Shown: piece after piece, positions 7,545 through 14,192 of the stretch
Layout of the letters: every line of letters starts with the position of its first letter
Numbering within the stretch: position 1 is the stretch's first letter
Virus record (IMG/VR): IMGVR_UViG_3300031801_000013
Location: 1-28,643 of that record
Length of the DNA stretch: 28,643 nucleotides
From: a virus
Reading direction: 5' to 3' (one strand)
The notes under the pieces: generated by a model
The model's input: the letters and a program-made list of their open reading frames with translations, nothing else
What the model was told of the DNA's origin: nothing
The model's database searches: none
Program-made: the position numbers and the translations under genes

Positions 7545-8045
7545 TTACCAAATTTGATTTAAATCAAGTACATCTGGTACTTTGTTTGTTTCCTTTATAA
7601 AATAAGCAATCGGATCATTTTTATTCAATCCAGTTGGCACAGCAAGAAGGTGTCCATATTTCAATTTAGGAAAAACCCATTTTACTTCAGTATATATATT
7701 AACTATATCTACTGGTTTAAATGCTATTTGATAATCACTGAGCGGATTATAACAGAACGCATCAAATCCCCTATCATTAATATGTAATATAGAAATAACT
7801 TCCGGGTCGCCTGCTTCACTGTCTCCAATAACCAACGACCAGTCAATCGGCATTGTAAATTGTCGTCCGCCTATATTTAATACTGCCGCCGGAGCATTAA
7901 AGGATTCTAAAAATATTAAAGGTACAAATATATAATCAACAAACGTAGGATCACTATAATCCATTACACAATATCTGATATCTTCTACTTCTTCTGGTAT
8001 ATTGTTTAATTGATATCGTTCGTTTTCAACTGTTAAAATTAACAT
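7545..8045 (-). CDS. Conserved-type marine T4-like phage protein, unknown function
   Basis: This 166-aa protein is acidic and beta-rich: 'RYCVMDYSDPTFVDYIFVPLIFLESFNAPAAVL', read in pieces, then 'MPIDWSLVIGD', 'DRGFDAFCYNPLSDY' and 'WVFPKLKYGHLLAVP'. I recall this arrangement (VMDxSxPTxVDYIFVPL, PLDWxxxIGD, FPKLKxGxLLAVP) from a hypothetical protein next to replication genes in marine T4-like phages, but know no function. No signal peptide or membrane helix is visible. It overlaps the uvsW start-side neighbour by 7 bases at its 5' end, so it is translated from the uvsW message. It is probably a soluble early protein. Confidence 0.6.
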   Translation of the reverse strand: MLILTVENERYQLNNIPEEVEDIRYCVMDYSDPTFVDYIFVPLIFLESFNAPAAVLNIGGRQFTMPIDWSLVIGDSEAGDPEVISILHINDRGFDAFCYNPLSDYQIAFKPVDIVNIYTEVKWVFPKLKYGHLLAVPTGLNKNDPIAYFIKETNKVPDVLDLNQIW

Positions 8046-9490
8046 CTATAATTTACCTTGTTTATATTAAAAGGATATTTTGCGTCATCATAAAACTTTT
8101 TCCTCTTTGCTAAATGTCTTTTAGAAAATTTGGCCGTCGAGGTGATGTCCCAGATCTGTACAAAATCCTTGTCCTGCGCTTTACGAATGCCTCGTCCGAT
8201 ACTTTGAATAACTCGTACAAAACTCTTCCCAGACTCAACAAGAACAAGATTGAAAATCCTAGGGATATTAATACCAACAGAGGCAACACCATAAGTAGCA
8301 ATAATAATCTTATTATCGCTTTCTTGAATTTCATCATAATGCTCTTTCCTTTCATCTGTTTTAACTGAGCCCGATATAAAAACAGAAGTATCTACTCTTT
8401 CTGTTAATCCCTTGCCCGTTTTTATTCTATCTATTAATACAAGAGTATTACCAGATTCCGAAATACTTTTAATTAAGCCAGCCATATAATCTAATCGTTG
8501 TTTATCTCCTACCAAATACGATAATTCACTTTGATAATTTTTATATACTGCTGTTTCTTCTAATTGTATAATATTTACTTCACAATTGGCTAAAACTCCT
8601 TTGTCTTGTAATTCGGCCGCGCCCAATCTATGTATTACGTCACCAATACTTGCTTTAAGACTGATTTGCTCATGTTCTTCTTTTGGTATTGTTCCTGTCA
8701 GTCCCCATCGTAACGGAACTTTAGCAAATACACTTGTTAATAACTTTTTAAGAACATCTGCTTTAACCATATGTGCTTCATCTACAATTACACAAATAAC
8801 ATCCTTTGCAAAATCTACAATATTAACATCACTTAATCCGTCACGGAAACGCTTCTCCATTATGTTTAAACTTTGCCATGTACATATCATATGAGTATGT
8901 CCAAAGTCTTTTCTATCACCAAAATACACGCCGGTATCTAGACCTAATGCCGTGTAATCCGCCTCTGTTTGCTTCACTAGTGACTTATTAGGTACTATGA
9001 CTATACTACGCCCCCATGGCTCGATTAAATTGCTTAAAGACGCCGTTATGAGCGTCTTACCAGCCCCTGTAGCAATTTCTTGCAATGCATGTGGGCTCTT
9101 TAAAAACTTATTAATAACTTCTACTTGATAATCACGTAATATTATGGGTTGCCCGGCGGCGGTATGTTTCTTTGGCCAAGTATACTCACTAAAATGATCC
9201 TTATCAATAGGATCAAATTTAAAGTCAAAAGGCTCGCGTTTATCTTCTATTTCTATATCATAATGAGTAAGAAAAGGCAATATGCGATCAAGTAAATTAA
9301 GAAATGTCATACCTCCAACAGTAAAGAACGATACACATCCATCCCACCTTCCTAACTTATAAGACGGAACATGATATGCATAAGGTAAGAAAAACTTTAA
9401 CTCTTTTTCTAACTTACGACGAATGGGCGGGTCCAACCCATCAAACTTAATATTAACTTCGTCTCTTATGATTAGTTTACACTGCTTCAT
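8039..9490 (-). CDS. uvsW: UvsW-type ATP-dependent DNA/RNA helicase (superfamily 2)
   Basis: UvsW unwinds R-loops and branched DNA and helps T4 shift from origin-based to recombination-based replication. This 483-aa protein has the small N-terminal domain (residues 1-110), then 'LRDYQVEVINKFL' (Q-motif region, ~118), Walker A 'TGAGKT' (141-146), DEAH box 'VDEAHM' (236-241) and motif III-like 'GLTGT' (263-267). The second RecA domain has 'IIATYGVASVGINIP' and 'VIQSIGRGIRKA' (motif VI). T4 UvsW is about 500 aa, so it is full length. It overlaps the 166-aa gene by 7 bases. The first Met fits the N-terminal domain of the family. A TATAAT box ends only nine bases upstream of the start, so the message may be nearly leaderless. 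Confidence 0.93.
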   Translation of the reverse strand: MKQCKLIIRDEVNIKFDGLDPPIRRKLEKELKFFLPYAYHVPSYKLGRWDGCVSFFTVGGMTFLNLLDRILPFLTHYDIEIEDKREPFDFKFDPIDKDHFSEYTWPKKHTAAGQPIILRDYQVEVINKFLKSPHALQEIATGAGKTLITASLSNLIEPWGRSIVIVPNKSLVKQTEADYTALGLDTGVYFGDRKDFGHTHMICTWQSLNIMEKRFRDGLSDVNIVDFAKDVICVIVDEAHMVKADVLKKLLTSVFAKVPLRWGLTGTIPKEEHEQISLKASIGDVIHRLGAAELQDKGVLANCEVNIIQLEETAVYKNYQSELSYLVGDKQRLDYMAGLIKSISESGNTLVLIDRIKTGKGLTERVDTSVFISGSVKTDERKEHYDEIQESDNKIIIATYGVASVGINIPRIFNLVLVESGKSFVRVIQSIGRGIRKAQDKDFVQIWDITSTAKFSKRHLAKRKKFYDDAKYPFNINKVNYRC

Positions 9491-9498
9491 ACATTATT

Positions 9499-9527
9499 AT
9501 TATATACTCTATTTGTTAATAACGCAA
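9499..9527 (-). promoter_or_regulatory. Possible sigma70-type promoter before uvsW
   Basis: A perfect -10 box TATAAT (9499-9504) lies 17 bases from a poor -35 (TTGCGT, 9522-9527). The box is very close to the uvsW ATG at 9490, so use of this promoter would leave almost no leader. Confidence 0.4.
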
Positions 9528-9529
9528 GA

Positions 9530-9557
9530 AGAGCGGGGAAGTTTCCTTCCCCGCTCT
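9530..9557 (-). terminator. GC-rich hairpin, terminator of the AAA+ ATPase transcript
   Basis: A perfect 11-bp stem (AGAGCGGGGAA with TTCCCCGCTCT, 6-base loop) stands between the AAA+ gene stop and uvsW. On the minus strand it is followed by TCTTGCGTTATT, a short T-rich tail. It is the most GC-rich spot around. Confidence 0.75.
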
Positions 9558-9607
9558 ATGAAACCAAATATGTTATTATTATTTTAGTGGTGTGTGATAT
9601 CTGGCTT

Positions 9608-10630
9608 TCATTCTTCTAGAACTTCTCGTTTCATACAAGTCATTTCTGCTAGACGCTTCCACTTCTCATCTTTGGGAGCCATTTTAAACAAGTCTGCAAT
9701 TTTGAGTACCATTCTCAATGATATTTCACGCAGTTTTTCCTTGTTATCATCGATGTACTTAACAATCATTTCTTTTTCGCCTTCAGCAAGTTTATGATTA
9801 TCCAGCATACCGTCTCCGACAACCTGTTTAATACGGAGCATCCTATCACGCATTGTATCAAGTGTCAAATCTAAATAATGACAACGAGATAAAATCGCCT
9901 TCAAGTGATCTTTAACTTTACCTAACCTTCCACCACTAACCATATCATCAAATTTAAGGTTTGATATAAAAATTATTGATCCATTAAACTCGTAATAATC
10001 AGGAACTCCTGTGCGCCGTAACATAGACGAATCAGCATTCCAAAACAGTCGACGTTTCTTACCACTGTCCAATGCACCCTTTAAAAGGTTCAGTGCTAAT
10101 TCATCGAATAATATAGTATCACAGTCATCTAGCACTAATACCTTACCTTTGTCGGCCCAGGCATATAACAAAGTATAAAGACCAATGGGCGTCATTGCAC
10201 CTTTTATAATATCATACTTAACTGGCTGACTACCTATCTTGTTAAAGATGTTAGCTCGTTCTAGCACTGCTTCAACACCAAATGACTTACCTACTCCCGG
10301 AGGACCCGATACAATCATGCCACGGACTGTACCTTCCATTGTTGCTTCTGTCATTTCATCCAGGATTGCAAACCGCTCACGGATCTCAGTCATTCGCTCT
10401 TCGTCGGTTTGTTCGTTTCTTTTCTTCTCGGCAGTTGGAACCATTGGTTCATACCCATTCTTGCCAAGTTTGATTCGGATTTTTCTGTTGGGATATCCGG
10501 CAACCCTAGATCCATCAACTGTAATGTACCCACCGCGTTTTCCTAATTTCCATCCTTTATGTAAGGGAAACACAGTATTGGTAACAGCCTTGCCACCATA
10601 CTCGCCGTTAAGAATACGGACTTTTCGCAT
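9608..10630 (-). CDS. AAA+ ATPase of phage type, unknown target
   Basis: This 340-aa protein has two parts. The N-terminal ~65 residues are basic and Gly-rich with short strands ('VRILNGEYGGKAV', 'KRGGYITVDG'), possibly a small beta-barrel. The AAA+ core follows: Walker A 'GPPGVGKS' (109-116), Walker B 'VLVLDDCD' (164-171), sensor 1 'FISN' (221-224) and a likely Arg finger R249 in 'LSRCHYLDL'. The C-terminal ~80 residues form a helical lid. It lacks the gp44 clamp-loader signatures (no SRC motif in the right context, no zinc site), so I do not call it gp44. It stands alone between a strong sigma70-type promoter (10671-10699) and a terminator (9530-9557), a single-gene unit with three repeats upstream. 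Codon use is less AT-biased by eye than its neighbours. Confidence 0.85.
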   Translation of the reverse strand: MRKVRILNGEYGGKAVTNTVFPLHKGWKLGKRGGYITVDGSRVAGYPNRKIRIKLGKNGYEPMVPTAEKKRNEQTDEERMTEIRERFAILDEMTEATMEGTVRGMIVSGPPGVGKSFGVEAVLERANIFNKIGSQPVKYDIIKGAMTPIGLYTLLYAWADKGKVLVLDDCDTILFDELALNLLKGALDSGKKRRLFWNADSSMLRRTGVPDYYEFNGSIIFISNLKFDDMVSGGRLGKVKDHLKAILSRCHYLDLTLDTMRDRMLRIKQVVGDGMLDNHKLAEGEKEMIVKYIDDNKEKLREISLRMVLKIADLFKMAPKDEKWKRLAEMTCMKREVLEE

Positions 10631-10670
10631 AATAATAACCCTCTTCTAAGTTCACACTTCCACTATATAT

Positions 10671-10699
10671 ATGATAACCTCATATGGCAGATCTGTCAA
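10671..10699 (-). promoter_or_regulatory. Sigma70-type promoter of the AAA+ ATPase gene
   Basis: TTGACA (10694-10699) and TATCAT (10671-10676) are separated by exactly 17 bases on the minus strand. The gene starts 40 bases downstream of the -10 box, after an AGAGGGT Shine-Dalgarno-like stretch. This suggests early expression by the host polymerase. Confidence 0.8.
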
Positions 10700-10728
10700 C
10701 CGGTATTTCTTGGTGTTTTATTAATGAT

Positions 10729-10802
10729 ATCAATGACTTACAGAAATTTTGGAAAATGCCCTAAAATCAATGAGTTATAAACCTAGTAAAATCAATGACT
10801 TA
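10729..10802. repeat. Three direct repeats of TAA[G/C]TCATTGAT upstream of the AAA+ promoter
   Basis: The 12-base unit ATCAATGA[C/G]TTA occurs at 10729-10740, 10766-10777 and 10791-10802 (plus-strand reading). The last two extend to a shared AAAATCAATGA.TTATAAA. Spacing is 37 and 25 bases. They lie about 30-100 bases upstream of the -35 box, a plausible place for a regulator or iteron-type binding site. The rest of this 205-base gap holds only the promoter above. Confidence 0.7.
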
Positions 10803-10835
10803 TAAAAAATGTTAAAACCCGTACTGGTTACAGGG

Positions 10836-11390
10836 TTAATGTTGCACCGTTAACGGATTTTCCCGTGTAGTTTGTGTGGTAGTTTCTGTTTCTTTTGCTG
10901 GAGCAGGAAATTCATCAGCAAATTTATATTGTAGTTGGGGTTCACTGCCTTCGCGAAATTCTTCAGTACCGTCTTGTGCCTTAAATTCTCCTTGGGCATC
11001 TCTTCCTCCTTGTGTACCTTCTTTCATTTTTCGTAAACCTTCTTTATCGTCTTCGGTAACTGGAAAGAGATATAAACGATCAGTATTATCTTCAAATAAA
11101 TGTGCCAATAATAATGCATGAGCTTTTTCTTCTATATATCGTTCTTCATGCCATATGTATGACCATTTTCCTTGCGGAAATTCATATCTAGGTAAACCAA
11201 ATATAGAAGTAATCCATATTAATGTAGCAAAAATAAGACCAAAGGCCATTGGGGGAGAAATCCATTTTATTATGACATTAACATCTCTACTTTGACATAA
11301 TGTATATACACACATTGTTGATATAACAATTGCTGTTAAAACAAGAGTAGGTGCCGATACAGTTAAAAGTTTTAATATATATTCAATCAT
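10836..11390 (-). CDS. Two-helix membrane protein, third member of the ion-channel-like cassette
   Basis: This 184-aa protein starts with two membrane helices, about residues 11-32 and 46-66, joined by a short polar loop (CQSRDVNVIIKW). The remaining ~115 residues are soluble, charged and partly disordered: an Arg/Glu helix 'EERYIEEKAHALLLAHLFED' and then Gly/Gln/Glu-rich sequence ending in a Thr-rich tail. I do not recognise a family. It overlaps the ExbD/MotB-like gene by four bases (ATGA), so it belongs to the same message and probably the same complex. A role as regulator, plug or assembly partner of the channel is inference. If both helices insert as a hairpin, the soluble tail and N-terminus face the same side. 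Confidence 0.65.
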   Translation of the reverse strand: MIEYILKLLTVSAPTLVLTAIVISTMCVYTLCQSRDVNVIIKWISPPMAFGLIFATLIWITSIFGLPRYEFPQGKWSYIWHEERYIEEKAHALLLAHLFEDNTDRLYLFPVTEDDKEGLRKMKEGTQGGRDAQGEFKAQDGTEEFREGSEPQLQYKFADEFPAPAKETETTTQTTRENPLTVQH

Positions 11391-12091
11391 GGCGTTCCCT
11401 GTCCCGGAGGCGGCGTGGCTACTTCTGTTGACGTTCCCTCGATCATTGTATTCGACCCACCTCGATCTAAACTACTATCTTGATCATATGTAATACTACC
11501 AGACATAATCCAATTTGTTTTTTCATAATTTATATCAAAAACATTTCCATTGTCTGTCATAATAAAATTGAACGCAGTTGCCTGTTGCCCCCGTGTTGTT
11601 AATATTATTTCTTGACTGGCTATTAATTTATAAGGCTTATTATCCCATAACTCTATTATTACCGGAATAGTAGCAGTGTCAACATCTTTTTTATTATACC
11701 AATGAATATTAACTCTCCATTGACCAGGAATAAAGCCTCTAATAAAAATAAATTCTTGGTTTTGATACACTACTTTTCTCTCACCATTTACTATTGCCCA
11801 ATCATTTGTATGGCCCAAATCATCTTTTTCTAAATTAGTATATCCTGCTTCTCTACTTCTATAGCCTATTTTATTTCCTGCAGGATCTCGTACCCATAAA
11901 TCTACATCATTTGCATCATGATCGGGCCATGTCATTCTAATAATAAATTGTACATCGGGGTCCATATTTTTTTCTGTAGTAGGAGGTGAAATAAGAATAA
12001 ATGCTATAATGAATAGCATAACAAAACCAACTGTTAAATTAAAAAGTAAATCTACGAATGCAAACGTGCTTCTGTGTTTTCGTCTATCCAT
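11387..12091 (-). CDS. ExbD/TolR/MotB-like membrane protein with large beta-rich periplasmic domain
   Basis: I place the start at the ATG at 12091, one base after the upstream stop and behind a GAAGAAA ribosome-site-like stretch; an in-frame GTG at 12112 would add seven residues. The protein (234 aa) has a short basic N-terminus and one membrane helix, 'FVDLLFNLTVGFVMLFIIAF' (residues 12-31). It carries Asp14 at the place of the conserved proton-binding Asp of ExbD, TolR and MotB. The ~200-residue remainder would be periplasmic. It has no OmpA-type peptidoglycan-binding domain; instead it has 'NDVDLWVRDPAGN' (61-73) and 'PGQWRVNIHWY' (122-132), which suggest a beta-sandwich of the DUF2135/YfaP kind. 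Family position is by topology and the Asp; function unknown. Confidence 0.75.
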   Translation of the reverse strand: MDRRKHRSTFAFVDLLFNLTVGFVMLFIIAFILISPPTTEKNMDPDVQFIIRMTWPDHDANDVDLWVRDPAGNKIGYRSREAGYTNLEKDDLGHTNDWAIVNGERKVVYQNQEFIFIRGFIPGQWRVNIHWYNKKDVDTATIPVIIELWDNKPYKLIASQEIILTTRGQQATAFNFIMTDNGNVFDINYEKTNWIMSGSITYDQDSSLDRGGSNTMIEGTSTEVATPPPGQGTP

Positions 12092-12092
12092 T

Positions 12093-12587
12093 TCATTTCT
12101 TCGAATAAGCACCAGAAGTCTTTTTCGGTGCTTTTCTTGGAGTTGAATTTTCTATATTGATTAATTGGAATTTAATTAATAAACTACAAATTAGACCTAA
12201 CAATGTAGTAGTCAATGCTGTACTCATTCCTACTGCCAATTGACCTATTGCTCTCTGTAATGTTTCAGTTTCTTCGACATTAATATTTAGGAATGCTGTA
12301 CCCAACATCAATAGAAAACCTGCCACAGTTCCTATCATACCAACAGTTATGCAGGCTTCGCTAAAGAACCAAACAGGTTCAAGATTTAATCTTTTATTAC
12401 TATTTTTATATTTTTGATAAGAAAGACGACCGCAATATAACGATACTATTAAGAAACTAATTAGAATTACAAAACTGAGTTTAGTTACATCATTTTCCCA
12501 TAACCATATATGCAGATTTTCATATAAACAGTATGCTCCGCTAACTGTCAATAATCCTGTAAAAATCCACCATCTCCAAAATACCAT
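12093..12587 (-). CDS. ExbB/TolQ/MotA-like proton-channel protein
   Basis: This 164-aa protein has four membrane helices (about residues 7-26, 36-53, 73-99 and 115-141). The third and fourth carry the ExbB/TolQ/MotA signature: 'VGMIGTVAGFLLMLGTAF' (82-99) and 'AIGQLAVGMSTALTTTLLGL' (113-132), with the polar Thr/Ser residues that line the ion path in this superfamily. It is very compact: the large cytoplasmic loop of MotA or TolQ between helices 2 and 3 is only ~18 residues here, and there is no long cytoplasmic tail as in ZorA. In the family, five such subunits surround two partner helices, and proton or sodium flow turns the complex. The partner is the overlapping ExbD/MotB-like gene. A late-type promoter and a GGAGA ribosome site precede it. 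Confidence 0.87.
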   Translation of the reverse strand: MVFWRWWIFTGLLTVSGAYCLYENLHIWLWENDVTKLSFVILISFLIVSLYCGRLSYQKYKNSNKRLNLEPVWFFSEACITVGMIGTVAGFLLMLGTAFLNINVEETETLQRAIGQLAVGMSTALTTTLLGLICSLLIKFQLINIENSTPRKAPKKTSGAYSKK

Positions 12588-12629
12588 ATATTGTCTCCAG
12601 TGGCCATCAATGACCGTGTCATTATATAG

Positions 12630-12637
12630 TATTTATT
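12630..12637 (-). promoter_or_regulatory. Late-type promoter core (AATAAATA) before the membrane cassette
   Basis: AATAAATAC overlaps the stop of the OB-fold-like gene, 42 bases upstream of the channel-gene ATG. The wider stretch closely matches that before the 333-aa gene (17431-17438): both read TAATAAATAC and then TATAATG a base or two later. This makes chance less likely. Confidence 0.6.
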
Positions 12638-13367
12638 ACGATACCTCCACCACTTTAACTCGGTTTATAATAGTCTCATGACAATTGCTATACCTACTTT
12701 TACCCTGACTTTTCACCAAACCAGCAAGGGTAACAGTCTTACCTTCAAGTATTCCAGATATATCGGGGTCTTTAGAAAACCAAAACTTAACAACATTCTT
12801 TTTATTTTCCAAGCCAGTTACCATAAAGACACCCATTTTCTTAACGAAAGTAATATCTATTATGTCTAGAGTAAACATACTGCGAGTACTCATCTTACCA
12901 ACAACTTCACTTGAACTTATTAAGTTATCTAGTTTGTCTTTAACCGTATCTCTCTTTGTCTGATGCTTTTGAGTATTTGGAATACTGGCAATTAATGCAA
13001 CACCATATACACCTACCTTTTCGGCAGTGATGTTTTCTATTAATGCATTTTCAAATTCATTTAGGTTACTACCTAACTTCTTCATAGTAAGCCGACCAGT
13101 TACATCATCAATCAAATGTACTGCCGCTTCTCGATCTTCGGTAGTAGGTTTTATCCCTTCTTCTTTATTAAGCAAAGAATGAAGGAGAATCGATTTATTG
13201 TCCTTTATTACTTCTTCCGAACCATCGTCGTTTATTTTAGTGTAACCCTGGCCACTACGAACAAATCCTTGTTTTTTGTCAACTGCTATAGCAGTGGCAA
13301 TAACTTCAAGGGTTGGAAATTCAGGGTTGGTTTTATAAACCAGTCTAGATGTGCGTCTCATATCCAA
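12636..13367 (-). CDS. OB-fold-like protein of unknown function, early operon
   Basis: This 243-aa soluble protein has an N-terminal half of short strands and charged helices ('LEVIATAIAVDKKQGFVRS') and a C-terminal segment with the rhythm of an OB fold: 'MGVFMVTGLENKKNVVKFWFS' in pieces, then 'LEGKTVTLAGLVKSQGKSRY' and a final 'ETIINRVKVVEV' strand. Such folds are common in nucleic-acid-binding phage proteins, but I cannot name it. A perfect sigma70-consensus promoter lies 29 bases upstream of its ATG, which implies strong early expression, unlike the late-type core found at its 3' end. It lies between UvsY and the membrane cassette and does not overlap the latter's coding region. Confidence 0.65.
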   Translation of the reverse strand: MDMRRTSRLVYKTNPEFPTLEVIATAIAVDKKQGFVRSGQGYTKINDDGSEEVIKDNKSILLHSLLNKEEGIKPTTEDREAAVHLIDDVTGRLTMKKLGSNLNEFENALIENITAEKVGVYGVALIASIPNTQKHQTKRDTVKDKLDNLISSSEVVGKMSTRSMFTLDIIDITFVKKMGVFMVTGLENKKNVVKFWFSKDPDISGILEGKTVTLAGLVKSQGKSRYSNCHETIINRVKVVEVS

Positions 13368-13395
13368 AATACCTTTAACCTTACTCTATACTACT

Positions 13396-13424
13396 ATTAT
13401 ACGGTCAAACTATTTGGCTGTCAA
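13396..13424 (-). promoter_or_regulatory. Consensus sigma70 promoter of the OB-fold-like gene
   Basis: TTGACA (13419-13424) and TATAAT (13396-13401) are both perfect and are separated by exactly 17 bases. It is the best sigma70 promoter in the window and reads toward the OB-fold-like gene and, beyond it, the membrane cassette. Confidence 0.9.
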
Positions 13425-13456
13425 CCATGAATTCTTACTTTTATTTCTCTTTGTTT

Positions 13457-13915
13457 TCAAAGACCTAGATCTTCTAACCCTGCAGATCGTAGTTTAATTA
13501 TGTTATTAATCTGGAATTGTTTGGCATCTATTGCTTTAGTAAAGCCAATATACTTGTTTCTAATCAGGGCAAATTCATTGACTAAGTGTTGTAGATCTAC
13601 AACATCTTGCTCACCATCAATATATTGTTGAACATCGCGAGAAGTTAATTGTCGTTGATAATGTTCTAAAAATTGCTTATATTTAATCGAACGTAATTTT
13701 CTTAATTCGATATTGAGATGTTCTAGAATGGCTTCGATTTCTTGTAGTTGTCCAAACCTATGTTCAACAATACCAGGTATGTCTCTACTATTTTTTTCTA
13801 TATTACCTGCAAGGCTTATTTCTATTCTTCCTTGCTTTAATTCTGTTTCAAAGAAATCTATAGCTTTAACAATGTTACTAAGATCCTTTTGTACTTCTCT
13901 ATACCATTTAGACAT
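13457..13915 (-). CDS. uvsY: UvsY recombination mediator
   Basis: UvsY loads the UvsX recombinase onto gp32-covered single-stranded DNA. This 152-aa protein is close to T4 UvsY in length (137 aa) and is almost wholly helical. Its C-terminus has the family's best-kept stretch: 'IRNKYIGFTKAIDAKQFQINNI' in two parts, then 'KLRSAGLEDLGL' (residues ~117-152), where T4-like UvsY proteins have the LxKALDAKQYQINNITKLR pattern. The N-terminal half carries Lys/Arg-rich helices likely to bind DNA. It lies two bases downstream of the small acidic gene that separates it from uvsX, keeping the uvsX-uvsY order of the T4 group. Confidence 0.88.
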   Translation of the reverse strand: MSKWYREVQKDLSNIVKAIDFFETELKQGRIEISLAGNIEKNSRDIPGIVEHRFGQLQEIEAILEHLNIELRKLRSIKYKQFLEHYQRQLTSRDVQQYIDGEQDVVDLQHLVNEFALIRNKYIGFTKAIDAKQFQINNIIKLRSAGLEDLGL

Positions 13916-13917
13916 GT

Positions 13918-14163
13918 TTAATCAAACTCTTCGTCTTCGTCCTCTTCATCTTCTTCGGGCATATAATTAGTAGATAGTATCTTATCAATATCTGAATCAC
14001 TTCCAGATAACTCGTTTACCATATCTTCTATATTATAAATTTCTTCTGCGGCCTTTAAAAAACTTTCAGCGGCATCTTCTCGTTCTTTTGCAGTAATAAA
14101 CTGTTTAATACTCGACCATAAACTTACTAGTTCTTCTGCTTCATCAGTATACATACTTGACAT
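13918..14163 (-). CDS. Small acidic helical protein between uvsX and uvsY
   Basis: This 81-aa protein has a helical N-terminal ~50 residues ('LVSLWSSIKQFITAKEREDAAESFLKA') and an extremely acidic tail, with 'EEDEEDEDEEF' at the C-terminus. I recall small acidic proteins of this design beside uvsX/uvsY in marine T4-like phages, but no function. The acidic tail could mimic DNA or contact gp32 or UvsY; that is inference. It has a GGAG-like ribosome site (CCGGAG) and stops two bases before uvsY begins, so it is co-translated with it. Confidence 0.7.
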   Translation of the reverse strand: MSSMYTDEAEELVSLWSSIKQFITAKEREDAAESFLKAAEEIYNIEDMVNELSGSDSDIDKILSTNYMPEEDEEDEDEEFD

Positions 14164-14192
14164 ATATATTCTCCGGGTAGTAAAACATGTAT

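Noticed and set aside
8110-8368. 81-aa hydrophobic minus-strand frame and 84-aa plus-strand frame inside uvsW
   Set aside because: Both lie within the well-supported uvsW coding region in other frames, with no promoter or ribosome site. The hydrophobic look is a by-product of AT-rich codons.
9608-10630. Clamp loader ATPase gp44
   Set aside because: Tempting because gp62 is in the window, but the motif set (no SRC motif in place, no gp44-like zinc region, a basic beta-rich N-terminus) and the separate transcription unit do not fit.
10729-10802. CRISPR-like reading of the three 12-base repeats
   Set aside because: Units are too short, spacing is uneven (37 and 25 bases) and there are only three; they look like regulator sites.
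12092-12112. GTG start of the ExbD/MotB-like gene
   Set aside because: It overlaps the channel gene by 20 bases. The ATG at 12091 is one base after the stop and better placed. The seven-residue extension is still possible.
10836-12587. A Zorya (ZorAB) anti-phage system
   Set aside because: The channel subunit lacks the long cytoplasmic tail of ZorA, the partner lacks an OmpA-type domain, and no ZorC/ZorD/ZorE-like nuclease or helicase follows. The AAA+ gene downstream has its own promoter and no matching motifs. Only superfamily kinship is supported.
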